64,000 bases of DNA. Source: Maribellus luteus. Lineage in GTDB: Bacteria > Bacteroidota > Bacteroidia > Bacteroidales > Prolixibacteraceae. A program made the position numbers and the translations under genes. Location of the stretch: the NCBI RefSeq assembly GCF_003576475.1, contig NZ_QWGR01000006.1:124001-188000 (forward strand). Reading direction: 5' to 3'. A model generated the notes under the pieces. The model was not told the origin of the DNA, searched no databases, and saw nothing but the letters and a program-made list of their open reading frames with translations. Within the stretch, counting starts at the first letter, position 1; the number at the start of each line of letters is the position of its first letter. Below are positions 59,834-64,000 of this stretch, one piece after another.

Positions 59834-60021
59834 TATTTTTGTTAGTGAAATGCAAAATTTCATTATTACAACAAGTTCTTTTTACAACAATTGGGCCCAA
59901 TTAACTTAAATAATGTGTGGCAATCCCTGAGGCATGAGGGATTGCTTACGGCAACTTAATTGGCCTTGGGGTTATTTTAAATTCTGTAAAAAAAGGAGTG
60001 TCGGTACCGATACTCCTTTTT
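59834..60021 (+). ncRNA. Candidate structured small RNA
   Basis: A -7 box TATTTTTG (59834-59841) is followed by a stretch with nested hairpins: outer 59894-59904 with 59956-59965 (GGCCCAATTAA / TTAATTGGCC, one bulge) and inner GCAATCCCT / AGGGATTGC (59920-59928, 59937-59945), and then by a terminator (59988-60021). The size, about 170 nt, and the layout fit an independent RNA gene, possibly of the 6S kind. The -33 box is weak (TATG). Strand and identity are inferred. Confidence 0.4.
59988..60021. terminator. Bidirectional terminator
   Basis: AAAAGGAGTGTCGG / CCGATACTCCTTTT around TACC-like centre (one G-T pair), with A and T runs on either side. It can end both the minus-strand T9SS gene and plus-strand transcripts. 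Confidence 0.85.
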
Positions 60022-60043
60022 CATTTATCCAATCAGGATAGAC

Positions 60044-63000
60044 TTATTGTTTAATAAATTTCGTTGTAAAGTTATCGTCCTGAGTTTTTATCTGTAGAAA
60101 ATAGACGCCATCCGACAAATTTCTAATATCGATTTGGACCGTAGCATCAAGATATTCTTTTTGGAATACCATAACTCCGTTTGATTGATAGATTGATATC
60201 TCGGAAGGAACCGTACTTTGGCTCTGGATGTTTAGCACAGAATGGGCCGGATTGGGATAAATCAGCCAGTTATTAGTGGTTTCATCCAAAACCGAAGAAA
60301 CAACAGCACTTTTATTTGTTGCAATGGAAACGCTGTAGTCTTCCACCTCTCCACGATCAAATGTTTCGCACGCAGTCGGAAAGGCATTGGCTTTCATGGC
60401 GATTCTCATTCGGGTGGTTCCGGGCAATGCATCAGCCGGAATCTGAATATTTCCCACTACGGTTGATTTGAAGTTGGCCATTGAAAGAACTTCTTCATTG
60501 GCATCATCAAAGTCTGAATCCTGGTTGAAATCGATCCAGACTTTCCAGAACTCCCGCTGGCTTTTGCCCGAGAAGCCCGGTGTTAATGAAATGCTGTAGC
60601 CCGATCCGGCGTCAAGAGAAGTCTCAACGCTTGTAAAGTCGGAATAGACACTACTTCCCGATGCATTATTAATGGTACCCAACACTACTTCTGCTATCCA
60701 TTCTTTACTTGATGATAAACTTTGGGATTCGCAATAGGTATTTATTGGAGGATCGGTTACTGTGATGTAATTGAATGCAACAATTGAATCACCGCCAACC
60801 GAGTTACGTGCAAAAAACAGTATATCATAGGTTCCTGCTGAGCTGTATGTTGCAATTGGGTTTTGTTGTGCACTAAGTTCAATGTCTGCTCCAGGCATCC
60901 TCCATTCCCACCAGGTGGGGTTGTTTAACGATTCATCGTAAAACTGTACGGATTCGCCAACAGTGATGGTTGTTTTATTCGAACTAAATGCTGCTACTGC
61001 CGGTTGTGGCTCCGCAGTGGTGATGATAATTTTGTAATCCTCCACTTCGCCGTTTCCAACCGATCCACAGGAATTCGGGCTGCCACTTTCGTTCATCGCA
61101 ACTCTCATTCGGGTTTCGGTTGAAAGTCCGCCAGGGATGGATATCGTCCCGCTTACGGCTGTTCTTTTCCTGTCGGCAGAAAATACCAGCTCGTCGTTGG
61201 TAAACTCGCCGTCCTCGTTGGTGTCGATCCAAATTCGCCAGTAGAGGAAAGTTGCCTTCTTGGCAAATTCAGGTGTTAAAACAATGGCATTAACAGAACC
61301 GGCTTCAACTTCAAATTCAAAGGACTCAGTAAAATCAGCATATCCTTCCTTTCCCGAAGTGGAGGTTTGATTGTTGACCGACACTGACCTGATCCATTCG
61401 TTCACCGGATTTCCATAAGATTCGCAATAGGTAACCGGTTTGGGAAGAACACTAAAAGAGGTGGAGGTTTGCGCTGTGTTTCCGCAGGAGTCGCTTATGG
61501 TCCACACATAAGTTACTTCGTATCCGTTTTCGTCTTCAGTATATGGTAAAACAGAGGTGCTTAATTCGGGTATTCCGCAATTATCAGCATATTCAAGTGT
61601 TTCGAACGCCGGGAAAATGCTGCCAAATTCAATGGCAGGTATTGCTTGGGGCTGGGTGATAAAAAACGGAGCTGTTGTATCAACCACCGTGAGTAGATGT
61701 TGCCAGGTGCCGGTGTTTCCACAGCTGTCTTTCACTTCGTAAATGCGTTTTATTTGCGTAGGGCATGTGCCTGTTGAAGTTTGGCTGACAAACCAGAAAG
61801 TAGAATGATTTACATAGCAGTTATCATCGATTTGACCTCCGGCGCTAACAAAATCAAAATAGTTAAAAGGTGCCGGAATATCGGAGTGGCATTCATACAT
61901 CTGAGCCGGTATTCCTGATATCGTTGGCGGCATGGTATCTGTAACGTAAATGTTCTGGATGAAATAAGTGACATTGTAACAGTTGTCAGCAATCCGGTAT
62001 TCGCGTTGTATTGTTTTGGAACAGGACGAGCCCGTAATCGTTTCCCTGTTAAGACTGAAAGAGTCCTCTTCTAATCCGCAATCGTCGGTCATTAATCCGC
62101 CGGCAGTGATAAACTCATCGTAGTTGGCATACGCCGGTGGAACATCACCGCTGCATTCCACATAAATATCTGGTGCCAGTGCAACCGCAGGTGGATTCTC
62201 GTCAATAATCATTATTACCTGATCTGCGGTAGCCGAATTTCCGCAGGTATCTTGTATTTCATAGGTGCGGGTGACGGTTTGCGGACATGTGCCATTCCTG
62301 GTTTCGTTGATCAGCTGGAACGATTGCTTTTTTAGGATGCAATTATCCGAAACGCTTCCACCGGCTTGTACAAATTCCGAAATGCTGGAAAAAGGCTCCG
62401 GTAACTGGTCAATGCACGAGAGAACGGTATCGGTTGGGGCAGTTAAAACCGGAGGTTCAAGGTCTTCAACGGTAATCTGTTGTTCCATATGTATAGGAAA
62501 TCCGCTTGGGGTGTGAATCATAAAACTTCTGATAAAACTAAAGGGGCAGGTTTGGTTGTAGTTGGGGTAATCGTTGTACTGTATATAATATTGATCCTGA
62601 TTTACGCAACAATCTTTGAACGATCCGCCGGCGGCTATAAATTGCTCTTTAGTTATATCGGTGGAGTAATAGTAATTGTAATAGGGAAGCCCCGTTAAAG
62701 CTTCAATGTCATCTGTTGTACAGGCAGAATTACTGTATACATTCTTTGGAATTTCAACTGTCGGTTCAAAGAAATACGCGTCTTCATATTCTTGGTAGTT
62801 TCCGCAATTGTCTTCAACATAGTAAAAATTGCTGATAACAAATTTATCCCAAAATTCATCATAGTATGAGTTTTGGGAACTGGCAAATGAACTCTCGTTT
62901 ATACCACACTCTGATTTTATAAGACCTCCTAAATCAACAAATTCCTGGTAATTGAATATCCAGGGGAATATTGGATTGTAACATTCATCAACACCAAAGC

Positions 63001-63682
63001 TATTGGGTGGTAAAATGGTTATAGTCTGAGCAGGCGAATAAGGATTATTTAAATCAATGTATTGGTTCATCTCATAGAAAAGACCGTTTATCGGATCAAA
63101 TACCAGAAACGTTCGGGTAAAACGTTGCGGAAGCCCGTTTCCATCATAATAGGTATCCCAATCTGTATATGCGAGTTCAGGATAGCCCATACCGCAGGTC
63201 TCAGTTACGATACCACCCGCATTTATAAATTGCTCGGTAGTTATGGGCGAATAATAGGGTGAATACGGTAAGCCGGTAATTGAATCTATTTCGTACAATG
63301 AATCAATTTGTACAACTGCATTAATATCATGCGGAGTAAAAACCGTTGGTCGAAACAGATAGTGATCAGTGCATTCCATTGTGTTGCCACAGGAATCTTC
63401 AATAACATAAATAGTTTCAATGGTAATCTTTTTCAGAAACTCATCATAGTAGGTAGTGAAATAGGAATACAAGCTATTTTCCGTTATTCCGCATTCCGAA
63501 TAAGCGTAACCACCGAAATAAATAAATTCTTCAAAAACTGAAGTTGGAAGTTGTATTAAAACACCACAATCATCCGTGATCCAGGTTTGCGGCGCTTTGA
63601 AATTAGGATTATTTTCCTGCGAGAACAAATGGTTGAAAGATAGCAACAGCAAAAGTGTGCTTAACAAAAGTCGGGTTTTCAT
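60044..63682 (-). CDS. Type IX-secreted, cysteine-rich repeat protein with GEVED and PKD domains
   Basis: This 1212-residue protein has a signal peptide (MKTRLLLSTLLLLLSFNHLF) and a type A sorting domain at the C-terminus (about 1137-1212: NNWLIYPNPAHSVLNIQS to TTKFIKQ), which directs export by the type IX system and attachment to the cell surface. The first 790 residues are about eight degenerate repeats of 80-100 residues, each with a core such as EFIAAGG (or similar), then ESCG/DNCG, TCPxxIxRxYE and DSCGN. Two GEVED domains (about 800-930 and 1010-1125, both ending in GEVEDY) flank a PKD-type domain. It is probably a surface adhesin or matrix protein. The start at 63682 begins the signal peptide. 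Confidence 0.92.
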   Translation of the reverse strand: MKTRLLLSTLLLLLSFNHLFSQENNPNFKAPQTWITDDCGVLIQLPTSVFEEFIYFGGYAYSECGITENSLYSYFTTYYDEFLKKITIETIYVIEDSCGNTMECTDHYLFRPTVFTPHDINAVVQIDSLYEIDSITGLPYSPYYSPITTEQFINAGGIVTETCGMGYPELAYTDWDTYYDGNGLPQRFTRTFLVFDPINGLFYEMNQYIDLNNPYSPAQTITILPPNSFGVDECYNPIFPWIFNYQEFVDLGGLIKSECGINESSFASSQNSYYDEFWDKFVISNFYYVEDNCGNYQEYEDAYFFEPTVEIPKNVYSNSACTTDDIEALTGLPYYNYYYSTDITKEQFIAAGGSFKDCCVNQDQYYIQYNDYPNYNQTCPFSFIRSFMIHTPSGFPIHMEQQITVEDLEPPVLTAPTDTVLSCIDQLPEPFSSISEFVQAGGSVSDNCILKKQSFQLINETRNGTCPQTVTRTYEIQDTCGNSATADQVIMIIDENPPAVALAPDIYVECSGDVPPAYANYDEFITAGGLMTDDCGLEEDSFSLNRETITGSSCSKTIQREYRIADNCYNVTYFIQNIYVTDTMPPTISGIPAQMYECHSDIPAPFNYFDFVSAGGQIDDNCYVNHSTFWFVSQTSTGTCPTQIKRIYEVKDSCGNTGTWQHLLTVVDTTAPFFITQPQAIPAIEFGSIFPAFETLEYADNCGIPELSTSVLPYTEDENGYEVTYVWTISDSCGNTAQTSTSFSVLPKPVTYCESYGNPVNEWIRSVSVNNQTSTSGKEGYADFTESFEFEVEAGSVNAIVLTPEFAKKATFLYWRIWIDTNEDGEFTNDELVFSADRKRTAVSGTISIPGGLSTETRMRVAMNESGSPNSCGSVGNGEVEDYKIIITTAEPQPAVAAFSSNKTTITVGESVQFYDESLNNPTWWEWRMPGADIELSAQQNPIATYSSAGTYDILFFARNSVGGDSIVAFNYITVTDPPINTYCESQSLSSSKEWIAEVVLGTINNASGSSVYSDFTSVETSLDAGSGYSISLTPGFSGKSQREFWKVWIDFNQDSDFDDANEEVLSMANFKSTVVGNIQIPADALPGTTRMRIAMKANAFPTACETFDRGEVEDYSVSIATNKSAVVSSVLDETTNNWLIYPNPAHSVLNIQSQSTVPSEISIYQSNGVMVFQKEYLDATVQIDIRNLSDGVYFLQIKTQDDNFTTKFIKQ

Positions 63683-63763
63683 GATGTTGTAATTTTGGTT
63701 TAATTTGAGGTATACAATATAATGGTAAATGGTTGAATAAGAAAGAATACCGAGTCCCAAAAT

Positions 63764-63798
63764 GAAAAAAAGGAGGACCTGGTTACCAAGTCCTCCTT
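63764..63798 (-). terminator. Terminator of the right-edge gene
   Basis: AAGGAGGAC / GTCCTCCTT with an inner TGG/CCA pair; on the minus strand it is followed by seven T residues. Confidence 0.85.
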
Positions 63799-63817
63799 AA
63801 CAAAAACTAAACAGCAT

Positions 63818-64000
63818 TTATAGCGTAACAGACGTGTTCACATTTTTTGCTTTTGTTGAAATGTAATCAAAATTTACTTTACCCTTGCCTTCTATGATAA
63901 ATTCGTATTCAGCAATACTGTTGCCCGGCATGGCAAAAAACTGTATTTCCGGTTTTACTTCTTTGTACGAAACCTGGTCTAAACGATGGTTGGCGATTTT
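63818..64000 (-). CDS. C-terminal end of a protein cut by the window edge
   Basis: Sixty codons and a stop (TAA at 63820-63818) are open on the minus strand to the right edge. The visible peptide includes VSYKEVKPEIQFFAMPGNSI and AEYEFIIEGKGKVNFDYIS and ends NTSVTL. The final part looks like an all-beta C-terminal domain, as found at the end of some secreted Bacteroidetes M14-type carboxypeptidases, but this is only a resemblance from memory. The terminator at 63764-63798 follows it in the right place, which supports a real gene end. Confidence 0.65.
   Translation of the reverse strand, partial: KIANHRLDQVSYKEVKPEIQFFAMPGNSIAEYEFIIEGKGKVNFDYISTKAKNVNTSVTL

Overview
The window comes from a Bacteroidetes chromosome, most likely the order Bacteroidales/Marinilabiliales (a Prolixibacteraceae-like bacterium). 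Evidence seen in the sequence: several promoters of the Bacteroidetes sigma-A type (TTG, about 20 bases, TAnnTTTG), a short 286-residue housekeeping sigma factor, a protein ending in a type IX secretion sorting domain (IYPNP ... TKFIKQ), a TonB-dependent vitamin B12 receptor next to a surface beta-propeller lipoprotein, a GIN-domain protein, LytS/LytTR regulation and few Shine-Dalgarno sequences. The genus is an inference. I saw no tRNA, rRNA, CRISPR array, transposase, integrase or prophage.

Layout. 1-3.6 kb: a YqhD-like alcohol dehydrogenase cut by the left edge, a small membrane protein, a GIN-domain protein, a GreA/GreB-like factor and a GNAT acetyltransferase. 3.6-8.2 kb: an accessory zone. 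It opens with a 12-unit 21-bp tandem repeat, continues with five small, AT-rich, same-strand cassette-like genes (GIY-YIG protein, SnoaL-like protein, lipoprotein, methyltransferase, small barrel) separated by similar GCTAAC-containing spacers, and ends in about 700 bp of composite non-coding repeats before truA. 8.2-10.5 kb: truA, a lipoprotein and a VIT-family transporter.

10.7-22.5 kb is the metabolic heart of the window: uptake and late assembly of vitamin B12. Two nearly identical promoter-riboswitch leaders drive btuF-cobO and btuB-btuG-like; then come cobU, cobT, an 820-bp gap holding a second 21-bp satellite, and the tightly overlapping cobS-cobC-cobQ-cbiB. Receptor, surface lipoprotein and periplasmic binding protein would bring corrinoids in; CobO adenosylates, CobQ amidates, CbiB adds the aminopropanol arm, and CobU/CobT/CobS/CobC attach the lower ligand. 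Corrin-ring synthesis genes and the inner-membrane permease BtuCD are not in the window, which fits salvage or a split locus.

22.6-38.5 kb is mostly housekeeping: antiporter, rpoD, HtrA protease, LOG-family protein, gyrB, an outer-membrane barrel/TPR pair, ftsE, a 430-bp structured repeat element, an antitoxin-like small protein, a glycosyltransferase and murB. 38.5-45.4 kb is a four-gene minus-strand signalling operon: a 1253-residue hybrid kinase, a receiver-kinase-receiver protein, CheR and CheB. 45.6-55.4 kb: mltG, a four-helix-bundle protein with a 21-bp repeat tail, flavodiiron protein, GH16 lipoprotein, SGNH hydrolase, LytS/LytTR pair with an upstream 11-bp dyad, MATE transporter and superoxide dismutase. 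55.4-64 kb: an unknown protein, M28 peptidase, Omp85-type barrel, a candidate structured small RNA, a 1212-residue type IX-secreted cysteine-rich protein and the tail of another protein at the right edge.
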